Assembly: GCA_003133205.1 (NCBI GenBank)
Contig: PKWK01000179.1
Location: 9,744-73,743 of the forward strand
Direction of reading: 5' to 3'
DNA length: 64,000 nucleotides
Origin: Granulicella sp.
GTDB lineage: Bacteria; Acidobacteriota; Terriglobia; Terriglobales; Acidobacteriaceae
The notes under the pieces are model-generated. The model was not told the DNA's origin. It was given only the letters and a program-made list of their open reading frames with translations, and did no database searches. The position numbers and the translations under genes were made by a program. Within the stretch, counting starts at the first letter, position 1, and every line of letters begins with the position of its first letter. Positions 7,712 through 15,873 of the stretch are shown piece by piece.

Positions 7712-8020
7712 TCAAGGGCGGGAGAGAGGTTTGCCTAGAATCTGCTCAACATCGCGGACTTTACCAAGAAGGCGACCGGTGGCCCCCGTGCGGTCGTCCA
7801 GGGTGATACTGGTAAGCACACGCGGAGCCAGTTCGAGCACGCGGCGATGACAACTGAGAATTACGTCGAGCACCTGCTCCGGTGTGCCCTCGATGACCGT
7901 GTGCATAGGCCCGAGCTGGTAGGACAGGCCGGAGCCGTCCACGATGGTGAGTGCCTCGGCGACGATTTCCTTGATGCCCTCTCCGGCACCCATGGGGACT
8001 ACGGAAAAGCTGGCAAGCAT
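7712..8020 (-). CDS. MTH1187/YkoF-like thiamine-binding family protein
   Basis: A 102-residue protein of the MTH1187 (DUF77) family: starts MLASFSVVPMGAGEGIKEIV, with the conserved SGLSYQLGPMHTVIEG and a C-terminal VRDVEQILGKPL. Members are small ferredoxin-fold proteins that bind thiamine or a related ligand as homo-oligomers in the cytoplasm. The ATG at 8020 is preceded by GGAGG six bases upstream, so the 11-residue extension to 8053 is rejected. Confidence 0.85.
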   Translation of the reverse strand: MLASFSVVPMGAGEGIKEIVAEALTIVDGSGLSYQLGPMHTVIEGTPEQVLDVILSCHRRVLELAPRVLTSITLDDRTGATGRLLGKVRDVEQILGKPLSRP

Positions 8021-8179
8021 GATTGCCTCCTTCGGGCATTGTAGAAGGCGCATTAGTGGCTGGGCACCGCAAAGGAGCGTCCATACCGAGTATCGACTGG
8101 CAACCGTCAGTTCAAGCTGGCCCTCGGCGCAGGGTCAAGACGTTCCAGTTTGTCGTACCCTCTTAGCACAGGAGAATCT

Positions 8180-8422
8180 ATGGCGGACGAAGAGTTGAGA
8201 GCAGAGCTTGAGCGCCTCCGGGCAGAGAACGAGCAGTTGAAGAACAAGGGCGTGCGCGGGCTGAGCTTGAAGGTCAGCGAGAAGGGCGGGCTCTCGCTGT
8301 ATGGGGTGGGTCGATTTCCCGTAACGCTCTACAAAGAGCAGTGGCGGAAGATTCTTGGTATGGCTGGGGAGATCGAAGAGTTCATTAAGAAGAACGAGAG
8401 CCTGCTCAAGACCAAGGAATAG
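8180..8422 (+). CDS. Small coiled-coil protein of unknown function
   Basis: An 80-residue protein: residues 1-20 are a charged coiled coil (ADEELRAELERLRAENEQLK), followed by a compact domain with GLSLKVSEKGGLSLYGVGRF and YKEQWRKILGM. The ATG at 8180 has a GGAG seven bases upstream, so the longer frame from 8150 is not used. It resembles short conserved hypothetical proteins of several phyla; function is unknown. No signal peptide. Confidence 0.7.
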   Translation: MADEELRAELERLRAENEQLKNKGVRGLSLKVSEKGGLSLYGVGRFPVTLYKEQWRKILGMAGEIEEFIKKNESLLKTKE

Positions 8423-8656
8423 GAGCTCGGTCAGCACGCGTTCGCTGCGCAGTACACAACCCGCACGGGGTCGGCCAGCCGTTGAAAGCTCTGTGTGCAG
8501 GTCGCCTCTGAAACAAAGCTTTCTTCCAAACCGCTCTTGCTGACTGCCTCCTCTGGTGCTGTTGATGCGAAAATCGAAACAGAACGCCGATCCTTCAACA
8601 GCAGCCTCATTACACATTGAGGAAACTCCCGACGCACTGGCATCGTCCTATCTACC
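8423..8656. other. Gene-poor stretch
   Basis: No coding frame, RNA or clear repeat is supported between the coiled-coil gene and the amidohydrolase remnant. Confidence 0.4.
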
Positions 8657-8812
8657 ATGCGCACCATCACGCTTGAAGAGCACTTCTTTACCGAATCCTT
8701 CCTGCGAGCCACCCGAGCCGCTTCCCGCCGAAGCCTCCAAAACCGTCGGGCGGTAGCAGAATCCTTTTGTCTTATTCCGGGCGTAGCGTCTATGGCTGCG
8801 CGTTGGGCTTGA
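8657..8812 (+). pseudogene. Remnant of an amidohydrolase (Amidohydrolase_2 type) start
   Basis: The frame opens with MRTITLEEHFFTESFLRATR, which matches the usual start of Amidohydrolase_2 family metal-dependent hydrolases (the HF pair follows TLEE). After about 21 residues the sequence loses resemblance and stops at 8812, overlapping the end of the gene on the other strand. A full-length member is about 300 residues, so this is a 5' fragment left by a deletion or rearrangement. Confidence 0.45.
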
Positions 8813-10148
8813 TCGGAGCGGAGCGCCGCGGTGTGGTCTCCACAATGATCCGAGTGTCCTTGGCAAAGGTAATCTTTTGCCCGCGTGCGAGCCAGCGATC
8901 GTAGATGGAGCGCGCGGCACCCCAGTAGCCAATCCCCGCTGCCGCATACGGCGAACCTCCGGCCAGTCCCACCACCGTGCCCACCAGTCCCAACCCAGCG
9001 GCCCCGCCGATCCCGTTCCTGCCGGTCTGGCCACTGGCACCGGCGCGGCCGCGGTCCTGATCCAGCGGACGGCTGGCCAGCATCGCGAGGAGAAACGGGA
9101 CGCTGATCTTGTCCTGCGGCTTCGATTGCGCCTGGCCCTCGGAGTTGAGCGCGACTGCCTCTGTCGAGTCGGCTCCGGTCAGTCGCGTCTCCACGCTCTG
9201 GGTCTCTGCGTTGGGAAGCATGAGTTGACTGAAGCTGAAGCTCAGTACGCCGGTGCGGCCAAAACGCCGCGCAGGCTTTGCCCGGGTCACGGCTCCAACC
9301 AGAGTTGCGCCTTGCGGCACCGCGAGTGAGTGGTCGGGATTGTAGATGGGTTCGGCGACGACGGCTTGGATGGCGTGGCCTTTGCTGGAGCTCTCCGAGC
9401 TGAGAGAACCGGTCAGGTTCGCCTGCACAATCCATGCGCCGTTGTCGTTGGCCGCCGCGGCGGGCGCCGCGCGCTCCTCCCATAGCCGGGGTTTGCGTGC
9501 CGCAGGCCGCTCGGCGGCGGGAGGCGGAGCGGGTTGCGCGGGCAGATCGACGGAGGCGATTGTCTCGACGATCCACGAGGTCCCCTTCTCGATCCGCTGC
9601 GGGTGGTACGGAAGCCGTCCGTAGACAAACTGTAGCAGCCGGTCGCCCTTCCCGGGCGCGGTATAGATCGCGATGTCGATGCGTACTACGCTGAGCCCCG
9701 CGTCGATCCGCCGGTGCACGAAGCCTCCCTTCGCTGCCGGCGGAGCGACTGCGCGGTAGATCGGCGCCCCGTCGGCCGCGCTGCCGGAGGCGAAGCGAAC
9801 AGAGCTGCCGTCGGCTAAAACGATCTGGGTGAAGTGGACCTCCGGAGTGTGGAACGGCGTGAAGTCCCCTCCCAGAACTGCCCTCACCCGGCGGCCGTGG
9901 TTGGAGCGAAGTGCGACAACCTCGCCGCTGACAACCGTGCCTTCGGCAAGCAGCAGCCTGTTGTTGGCGTAGATGGGGTAGAGCAGGTGGCCGAGGATGG
10001 ATTCACCGACGCGCATGGGGTAATTCTGCTTGATCGTGACAGTCAGCGGCGTTCCTGCGGGGACCGTGCCAGGTCCGGTCTGGCACAGCAACCTGGCCGG
10101 CAGCAGGGCGAGCGCGAAGAGGAGGGCACGGCAAAGGTTCATTCTCAT
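8790..10148 (-). CDS. Exported protein of unknown function (secreted, Ala/Pro-rich linker)
   Basis: A 452-residue protein from the ATG at 10148. Residues 1-22 are a signal peptide (MRMNLCRALLFALALLPARL, cut near LLCQ). Two beta-rich halves are each built around a phrase of the type PAGTPLTVTIKQNYP and LAVPQGATLVGAV, separated by an Ala/Pro-rich linker (about residues 215-245). Such repeats resemble the TrbI/VirB10-like exported proteins common in Acidobacteria. The C-terminal third has a glycine-rich hydrophobic stretch (GLGLVGTVVGLAGG) that may span or associate with the membrane. The upstream frame from 10199 adds an arginine-rich extension without a start signal. Function is unknown. Confidence 0.72.
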   Translation of the reverse strand: MRMNLCRALLFALALLPARLLCQTGPGTVPAGTPLTVTIKQNYPMRVGESILGHLLYPIYANNRLLLAEGTVVSGEVVALRSNHGRRVRAVLGGDFTPFHTPEVHFTQIVLADGSSVRFASGSAADGAPIYRAVAPPAAKGGFVHRRIDAGLSVVRIDIAIYTAPGKGDRLLQFVYGRLPYHPQRIEKGTSWIVETIASVDLPAQPAPPPAAERPAARKPRLWEERAAPAAAANDNGAWIVQANLTGSLSSESSSKGHAIQAVVAEPIYNPDHSLAVPQGATLVGAVTRAKPARRFGRTGVLSFSFSQLMLPNAETQSVETRLTGADSTEAVALNSEGQAQSKPQDKISVPFLLAMLASRPLDQDRGRAGASGQTGRNGIGGAAGLGLVGTVVGLAGGSPYAAAGIGYWGAARSIYDRWLARGQKITFAKDTRIIVETTPRRSAPIKPNAQP

Positions 10149-10251
10149 CGGTGTTAGACGCAGCAGGCCACGCTCCGATGCAGACCGGTGAGACAGCAAC
10201 GCCGTGGCCCTCCGCCACGGCGTCGCTGGTTGTTGGATCTCTGCTGAAAGT

Positions 10252-10455
10252 CTATCCCAGTTCGGCCAGGCTCTTCACGCCGTACTTGAGGAACCACGGG
10301 CTGGCCGCCTCCAGCGCCAGGTTGACGTTCTTGATGTTCTCCACGCCGGTCGTCTCCAGCCACTCGCAGAAGGGTGTCCCATAAACCGTCCCTTCCAGGC
10401 AACAGCTCACGAAACCAAGTTCCGGCGGTGGACTACTTTTACACCGCCGCGTCAC
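10252..10455 (-). CDS. Short hypothetical protein, low support
   Basis: A 67-residue frame whose last 45 residues (YGTPFCEWLETTGVENIKNV... WFLKYGVKSLAELG) read like a folded helical protein, while the first 15 do not. No family is recognised and no ribosome-binding site is seen. It could be a genuine small gene or the tail of a degraded one. It is transcribed away from the XRE regulator. Confidence 0.35.
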   Translation of the reverse strand: MTRRCKSSPPPELGFVSCCLEGTVYGTPFCEWLETTGVENIKNVNLALEAASPWFLKYGVKSLAELG

Positions 10456-10606
10456 ACCGCTTCCGTGGCGCTCTGTGGTCTATTTTTTGCTCCGGCGCGC
10501 ATAGTCCTTGAACTCCATGTCGCAATGAAACCGAGAACAGCGTCGCAAACGATTCCATCAAGTCGCAGTCTACGACTTGGATACATTTTGCATAAACGGC
10601 ATAGTT

Positions 10607-10642
10607 TTACCGATTATCGTTGCTTTGCGCTTTAATCGGTAA
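10607..10642. promoter_or_regulatory. Perfect inverted repeat, candidate operator of the XRE gene
   Basis: TTACCGATTA at 10607-10616 and its exact reverse complement TAATCGGTAA at 10633-10642 are separated by 16 bases and end 12 bases before the XRE start codon. A third CCGAT half-site lies at 10650-10654. The AT-rich setting and position fit autoregulation by the downstream helix-turn-helix protein. Confidence 0.6.
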
Positions 10643-10654
10643 TATTATTCCGAT

Positions 10655-10978
10655 ATGAGCGATTTGTCCTTTAGGTCGATCTCGGAACTCCAAGTCCTGC
10701 TTGGAGAGCAGCTTCAGGCTCTTCGTCTCTCCAAGAATCTCGATCAAATTACCATTGCGGAGAAGGCTGGGCTATCCGAGAGAGCACTGAGGAATCTCGA
10801 AGCTGGCCGAGGATCAACTGTCGAGTCGCTCCTGCGAGTCCTAAAGGCTCTTGACTCCTTAGACGGCCTGGAATTGCTTGCTCCCAAGCCGTCGGTAAGC
10901 CCTTTAGTTCTGCTACGCAGTTCGAAAGCAAGGCGGCGGGTACGCCAATCTTCCGGATCACGGGGTAGGCTTCTATGA
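10655..10978 (+). CDS. XRE-family transcriptional regulator (HipB-like), orphan
   Basis: A 107-residue DNA-binding protein. An XRE helix-turn-helix covers residues 12-70: LGEQLQALRLSKNLDQITIA, then EKAGLSERALRNLEAGRGST, then LLRVLKALDSLDGLELL. The C-terminal tail (SKARRRVRQSSGSRG) resembles the tail of HipB-type antitoxins, whose gene normally precedes hipA. No hipA or other partner follows: the next 360 bases have no gene. It probably represses itself through the inverted repeat just upstream. It is therefore either a free-standing regulator or an antitoxin that has lost its toxin. Confidence 0.85.
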   Translation: MSDLSFRSISELQVLLGEQLQALRLSKNLDQITIAEKAGLSERALRNLEAGRGSTVESLLRVLKALDSLDGLELLAPKPSVSPLVLLRSSKARRRVRQSSGSRGRLL

Positions 10979-11337
10979 AACCCGTCGATGTCATTGAAGT
11001 GCTCATATGGGGCAAGAGGGTATCCACGCCAGACAGTCCACGGACCCCAATCATTTGAAATAAGGGCCTCATCCTTCGGGATGGGGCCTTTCCTATTGCA
11101 TGTGGCAGCACTTGGCGGAGTGTGACCAAAGTGTGACCAACGGTGGCCGATAACGACCAATAAACACAATGATCCGAGCGGTGGGGCGGTTCCCTGCGTG
11201 CGAGATTTTCTATGGCTAAGTTGCTTAGAATGAATGATTAGATGGGGGATGCGCCACTTGCCAGAGGTGAATTGTCGGATAGTTGGGCCGGGATTGCGAA
11301 TCGGGGGCGGTAGCCGGGCTAAAATAGGCCAATCGAC
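10979..11337. other. Intergenic region with one terminator
   Basis: No gene is supported in these 359 bases. The only clear structure is the stem-loop at 11062-11091; the rest shows no coding frame or repeat that I can recognise. Confidence 0.5.
11062..11091 (+). terminator. Strong stem-loop with UUCG loop
   Basis: A 13-pair stem (AAGGGCCTCATCC against GGATGGGGCCTTT, one G-U) closes on a C(UUCG)G tetraloop and is followed by TCC. It lies 84 bases after the XRE gene and may end its transcript. The short T tract makes a Rho-independent role likely but not certain. Confidence 0.55.
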
Positions 11338-11694
11338 ATGGACGAGAAACAGCAGAACGCCGGGACCAACGACTCCATCAAACTATTGCCGGGGCCGCGC
11401 TTTCGAGTCGCGTTGATGGTGGCGATCCTTGCGGACGCGCTGCAACTGATCGTGTTTCCGATTTTTGTGGAGGGCGCGGAGTCGCCGGTGGACGACGTGC
11501 TGGATTGCGGAGTTGCCGCAGTGATGATGATCCTGCTCGGCTGGCACTGGGAGTTTCTGCCATCGGTGCTGGCCAAGCTGGTGCCGGGAGTCGATCTGGT
11601 GCCGTTCTGGACGCTGGCGGTTGCCAATGTGTATCGCAAGGCGAAGCGGAAGGCGATTGAAGCGGAACAAAGTCGAGAGGAACCGCGCGACTGA
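11338..11694 (+). CDS. Small predicted inner-membrane protein
   Basis: A 118-residue protein with two clear hydrophobic segments (RVALMVAILADALQLIVFPI; CGVAAVMMILLGWHWEFL) and a weaker third (PGVDLVPFWTLAVANVYRK), with a charged C-terminal tail. The N-terminus is polar (MDEKQQNAGTNDS). It resembles short conserved membrane proteins of unknown function. It is convergent with lspA, whose stop lies about 30 bases downstream. Confidence 0.65.
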   Translation: MDEKQQNAGTNDSIKLLPGPRFRVALMVAILADALQLIVFPIFVEGAESPVDDVLDCGVAAVMMILLGWHWEFLPSVLAKLVPGVDLVPFWTLAVANVYRKAKRKAIEAEQSREEPRD

Positions 11695-11724
11695 GAGACC
11701 GGCGGAGGTCAAACGGGCTGGGCG

Positions 11725-12264
11725 CTAGGAATCTTTCGGGATAGGGCGGAAGATTTCCAGCAGGAGAAGGCATGCGCCGATGACGATCGAGGAGTCGGCC
11801 ACGTTGAAGTCGGGCCAGTTGTAGTGGTAGATGCGGACGGCGAGGAAGTCGACGACGTGGTGGAAACGGATGCGGTCGTACATGTTGCCGAGTGCTCCGC
11901 CGAGGATGAGCGCGAGGGCGACCGAGGTGGGCGTGAGCTTGCGTCCGGTGACCCAGAGCAGCGCGAAGACGACGATGGCCGCGACAACAGAGAACGCGAT
12001 GAGGCCGATGCGGACGTCGTTGGGCGGCATGTTCTCCAGCAGCGAGAAGGCCGCGCCGGTGTTGAGAACGTGGGAGAGACGGAAGACGCCGGGAATGATC
12101 TTCAGGTCGTAGCCGGGACGGATGCGGTGGATGATCGCGATCTTGGTGAGGCGGTCGGCGAGGATGACGAGCGCGCTGAGGAGGAGGAGCGGGAGTCGGA
12201 AGTCGCGGGAGTTGCGAGTTGCAGGTTGCAGGTTGTCAGTTTCGGGCATCGTGGTCTGGGACAT
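11725..12264 (-). CDS. lspA: Lipoprotein signal peptidase II
   Basis: A 179-residue inner-membrane aspartic protease that removes signal peptides from diacylated prolipoproteins. Four hydrophobic segments are visible. The conserved GNMYDR is followed by the catalytic pair: Asp139 in HHVVDFL and Asp157 in FNVADSS. The N-terminus (residues 2-20) is unusual: NLQPATRN is encoded by a short repeat also present just upstream of the start. It follows ileS, the common ileS-lspA order, and the two are probably co-transcribed. LspA would process the lipoproteins encoded elsewhere in this window, such as the giant mosaic protein. Confidence 0.95.
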   Translation of the reverse strand: MSQTTMPETDNLQPATRNSRDFRLPLLLLSALVILADRLTKIAIIHRIRPGYDLKIIPGVFRLSHVLNTGAAFSLLENMPPNDVRIGLIAFSVVAAIVVFALLWVTGRKLTPTSVALALILGGALGNMYDRIRFHHVVDFLAVRIYHYNWPDFNVADSSIVIGACLLLLEIFRPIPKDS

Positions 12265-12303
12265 TCCTTGAGTTCTCGGTTGCGAGTTGCAGGTTGCAGG
12301 TTG
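12213..12303. repeat. Direct repeat at the ileS-lspA junction
   Basis: GCGAGTTGCAGGTTGCAGGT occurs twice, at about 12216-12235 and 12282-12301. One copy lies inside the lspA 5' coding end, the other directly behind the ileS stop codon. The unit itself contains the 7-base tandem GTTGCAG. Slippage or a mobile short repeat would explain the odd LspA N-terminus. Confidence 0.7.
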
Positions 12304-15300
12304 TTAGACGTTGGTTGCGTAGGGTGGGAAGTCAATGGCGTCGAGAGCTTCGGCGCAGCGCAGGCAGACGGTGGGGTATTTTTCTTGTTGGCTTACGTCG
12401 GGGACGTGGCGCCAGCAGCGTTCACACTTCTGATCGGCAGATACTTCGACCAAAACACTCACTGTGATTGCGAATGGAGAAGAATCACTTAATGCAATCC
12501 CTCTGAGGTCGGCGCTACCCGAAGAGAGGTGGCTTTCCAGTGCTTCGTCGAGATCACTATGACGAGCGTCCTCCAGTACACATCTAGATACGCCAAAAAG
12601 TTCCGCGAGGTCGCTCTCGTGCCTTCTGAGGGCGCGTGCTATTTCTCCGCCGGCAGTAACTCTTATGTTTGCTTCAAGCGCTTTCCCAATCTGTCCTCCC
12701 CGGCGCGAGGCTTCTAATTGGCGAAGAACTTCCGGTCGCACAAAGAGCAGAAGATCCCATTCTGCTAGAAGCGTCTTGATCTTGTCGGACTGAAGGTCAG
12801 CGAGGGATTCTGGGGTTGGGAAGAGGGTGAGGTGGACGCTGCCGTGGGTATGGGGGAGGGATTGGTAGACCTCGTCGGCGGTGAAGGAGAGGATGGGTGC
12901 GGTGAGGCGGGCGAGGGCGTCGGTGATCTTGTAGATGGCAGTCTGCGCGCTGCGTCGGGCGAGGTAGAGGGCCTGCTGCTCTGCGTTGCCGGGCTTGAAT
13001 TTAATTGGGTAGGTATAGAGGCGGTCTTTTAGTACGTCGAGGTAGAAGGCGCTGAGTTCGGAGTTGAGGAACTCGTTGAGCAGGTGATAGACGCGGTGGA
13101 ATTCAAACTCTTCGTAGGCCTTTGTGATTTTGCCGGTGAGTTCGGCGGTACGGGCGAGGATGTACTGGTCGATCGGCTGCATCGCGTCGAAGGCGATGCT
13201 GTCTGTAGTGGGATCGAAGTCGTGGGGCTGGCTGGTGGAGGGATCGACCTCGCGGAGGCTGCCGAGGAGGAAGCGGAAGGTGTTGCGCAGCTTGCGGTAT
13301 ATCTCCTCGGCGAGGCGCTTGAGCAGGGGAAGGCTGGCGACGACGTCCTCGCGGAAGTCGACGCTGGCGACCCAGAGACGGACGATGTCGCCGCCGAGGG
13401 TGTCCATGATGGCGACGGGGTCGATGAAGTTGCCGAGAGATTTGGAGAGGGCGCGGCCTTTTTCGTCGAGCGTCCAGCCGAAGGTGGCGACGGACTTGAA
13501 GGGCGCGCGGTTGTGCATGCCGATGGAGCAGAGCAGCGAGGACATGAACCAGCCGCGATGCTGGTCGCCCCCCTCGGCGTAGAGGTCGGCGCGGGGGTCT
13601 GGATCGCCGGGGGCCTGCTGGACATCGGGGTCGAAGTCGATGACGGCGTGGGAGCTGGAGCCGGCGTCGAACCAGACGTCGAGCATGTCCATCTCCTTGC
13701 GGAACTGGGTGTGGCCGCAGACGCAGGCGGTTCCGGCGGGGAGAATTTCTTCCGGCGTGCGGATGAACCAGGCGTCGGCGGACTCGCGCATGAAGAGGGC
13801 GACGATGGATTTATTGATTTCGGGCGAGCGAAGGGGCTCGCCGCACTTGCTACAGAGGAAGACGGCGATGGGGACGCCCCACATCTTCTGGCGGGAGATG
13901 CACCAGTCGGGGCGGGTGAGGACCATGTTGGTGATGCGCTCCTGTCCCCAGGCGGGGTCCCAGGTGACGGTCTTGATTTCGTCGATGGCGCGCTGGCGGA
14001 AGGTGGTGCTGGTGCCGTCGGGGGCGGTCGTCTCCGTATCCATCTTGATGAACCACTGCTCGGTGGCGCGGGTGATGACAGGTTTGTGGCAGCGCCAGCA
14101 GTGGGGGTAGGAGTGCTCCATGTTGGAGACGGCGAGGAGCGCGCCCTTTTCTTTCAGCAGCTCGATGATGACGGGGTTGGACTTGAAGACGGTGAGGCCC
14201 TCGTAGGGCTGCGGCACGCCGCCACCGAAGCGCTCGGTGCCGATCTGGCGACCGGCGTTGTCTACATATTGGACTTCGGGCAGGTCGTAACGCTTGCCTG
14301 TGGCGAAGTCGTCGACGCCGTGTGCGGGGGCGGTGTGGACGGCTCCGGTGCCAGTGTCGTTGGTGACGTAGGTGGCGTTGGTGCCGAGGATGGAGCGGTC
14401 TAGGAAGGGATGCTGGAAGGTGGTGCGGTCGAGCGCGGTGCCGGGGAAGCGGGCGATCTCGTGTGCATCGGTGAGGTTGCAGGCGGCGATGACAGCGGAG
14501 GCAAGCGTGGCGGCGACGATGTAGGTGGCATCGGCGGTGGCGAGGGCGACGTACTCCATCTCGGGATGGAAGGCGACGGCGAGGGATGCGGGGAGGGTCC
14601 AGGGAGTGGTCGTCCAGATGATGGTGAAGATGGGATTCTGTGGCGCATCCCCCACCTTAGCGCCCAAGTGTGGGCGCGAAGATGGGGCACCCGACATGGT
14701 GGAAGATGGGGCACCCAGTTCTGTGGTGATGGCGGAGGGGTCGCTGGTGAGTTGGTAGCGGACGTAGACCGAAGGCGAGGTGTGCTGTTCGTACTCGACT
14801 TCGGCTTCGGCGAGGGCGGTGCGGTCGTGGATGCACCAGGAGACGGGCTTGAGGCCTTTGTAGAAGAAGCCGCGCTCGAAGAAGTGGAAGAAGGTCTCGG
14901 CGATGCGGGCCTCGTAGACGGGGTCCATGGTGGAGTAGGGCGCGGCCCAGCGGCCGAAGACGCCCATGCGGATGAACTGCGAGCGTTGCAGGTCGAGGTA
15001 CTTCTGCGCGTACAGGCGGCAGGCTTGGCGGACGGCTACGGGGTCCATCTGGAGTTTTTTGAGGCCGAGCTGCTCGTCTACCTTGATCTCGATGGGCAGG
15101 CCGTGGCAGTCCCAGCCGGGGACGTAGGGGGCGTCGAATCCGGCCATGGTCTTGGTCTTGACGACGAAGTCCTTGAGCGTCTTATTGAGGGCGTGGCCGA
15201 GGTGGATGGCTCCGTTGGCATAGGGAGGGCCGTCGTGCAGGATGTAGCGGGGCGAGCCGGCGCGGGCGCGGCGAATCTGGCCGTAGAGATCGGAATCCTG

Positions 15301-15423
15301 CCACTGCTTGAGGCGGAGCGGCTCGTGGATGGGCAGGCCGGCCTTCATGGGGAAGGCGGTCTGCGGGAGGTTCAGGGTGGATTTGAGCGGCTTTGGGGCG
15401 CTGGGGTCGGGTGCTTCGGACAT
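12304..15423 (-). CDS. ileS: Isoleucyl-tRNA synthetase
   Basis: A 1039-residue class I aminoacyl-tRNA synthetase that charges tRNA-Ile and edits valine. The HIGH motif is HLGH at residues 74-77 (PPYANGAIHLGHALN), and KMSKS is KGRALSKSLGNF. The CP1 editing domain contains IIWTTTPWTLPASLAV. The C-terminal zinc site CERCWRH ... CLRC marks the bacterial type 1 enzyme. The ATG at 15423 has GAGG six bases upstream; the 81 residues before it are Pro/Arg-rich and not homologous. A 29-residue insert (TELGAPSSTMSGAPSS...) between SDPSAI and NPIFTIIW comes from an inserted repeat. It is followed by lspA. Confidence 0.97.
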   Translation of the reverse strand: MSEAPDPSAPKPLKSTLNLPQTAFPMKAGLPIHEPLRLKQWQDSDLYGQIRRARAGSPRYILHDGPPYANGAIHLGHALNKTLKDFVVKTKTMAGFDAPYVPGWDCHGLPIEIKVDEQLGLKKLQMDPVAVRQACRLYAQKYLDLQRSQFIRMGVFGRWAAPYSTMDPVYEARIAETFFHFFERGFFYKGLKPVSWCIHDRTALAEAEVEYEQHTSPSVYVRYQLTSDPSAITTELGAPSSTMSGAPSSRPHLGAKVGDAPQNPIFTIIWTTTPWTLPASLAVAFHPEMEYVALATADATYIVAATLASAVIAACNLTDAHEIARFPGTALDRTTFQHPFLDRSILGTNATYVTNDTGTGAVHTAPAHGVDDFATGKRYDLPEVQYVDNAGRQIGTERFGGGVPQPYEGLTVFKSNPVIIELLKEKGALLAVSNMEHSYPHCWRCHKPVITRATEQWFIKMDTETTAPDGTSTTFRQRAIDEIKTVTWDPAWGQERITNMVLTRPDWCISRQKMWGVPIAVFLCSKCGEPLRSPEINKSIVALFMRESADAWFIRTPEEILPAGTACVCGHTQFRKEMDMLDVWFDAGSSSHAVIDFDPDVQQAPGDPDPRADLYAEGGDQHRGWFMSSLLCSIGMHNRAPFKSVATFGWTLDEKGRALSKSLGNFIDPVAIMDTLGGDIVRLWVASVDFREDVVASLPLLKRLAEEIYRKLRNTFRFLLGSLREVDPSTSQPHDFDPTTDSIAFDAMQPIDQYILARTAELTGKITKAYEEFEFHRVYHLLNEFLNSELSAFYLDVLKDRLYTYPIKFKPGNAEQQALYLARRSAQTAIYKITDALARLTAPILSFTADEVYQSLPHTHGSVHLTLFPTPESLADLQSDKIKTLLAEWDLLLFVRPEVLRQLEASRRGGQIGKALEANIRVTAGGEIARALRRHESDLAELFGVSRCVLEDARHSDLDEALESHLSSGSADLRGIALSDSSPFAITVSVLVEVSADQKCERCWRHVPDVSQQEKYPTVCLRCAEALDAIDFPPYATNV
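14641..14720. repeat. Dispersed repeat inserted in frame in ileS
   Basis: GAAGATGGGGCACCC occurs at 14678-14692 and again at 14702-14716, next to a stem CGCCCAAGTGTGGGCG. This GGGGCACCC-type unit resembles intergenic repeats of Terriglobia genomes. Here it lies inside ileS, adds about 29 residues to the CP1 editing region, and keeps the frame. Confidence 0.65.
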
Positions 15424-15873
15424 TCGTTCCTCGGGGTGCGGTCGTGTGCAGGCTGCGGGACAGGTTCGGCCGGCAGCGTGGTGCGAGCTGGGAAGTTGGT
15501 TCCAGGCCAAAGCTCTATTGTATCCGGGACGCCGCTGGGCGATGGGGCGCGGTTGAGGCGGCCGGCGAGACTTACTGGGGCCAATGTGCGTCAAAGAGAG
15601 AGGAGAGGGTGGAGCGGGCAAATCTTTTGTAGAATGTACTGTGGGGCCAGAAGCCACGCGCGGCATGGAACAAAACCGGCATTAGACCGGTATTGGAACG
15701 AAGAGGAACAGGCGCGCGCAATCCGAGAGGGAAGGCAGAGAGGCCGCGGTCGGGCTCTGCGGTTGAGGCAAATCGACTTGTCTGAATATGGTTTTGTACC
15801 GAAGGACGATCCTGGAAAACCGGGACCAATGTTGCGGGCTGGAGTAGAGTCTTCGCTGGGCGAAGGCGACATC

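Noticed and set aside
8431..9576. Minus-strand frame of 381 residues
   Set aside because: Arg-rich shadow of the exported protein at 8790-10148, without a signal or domain.
13084..15307. Long plus-strand frames opposite ileS
   Set aside because: Antisense to a well-conserved synthetase; Gly/Val/Asp-rich, typical of high-GC shadow frames.
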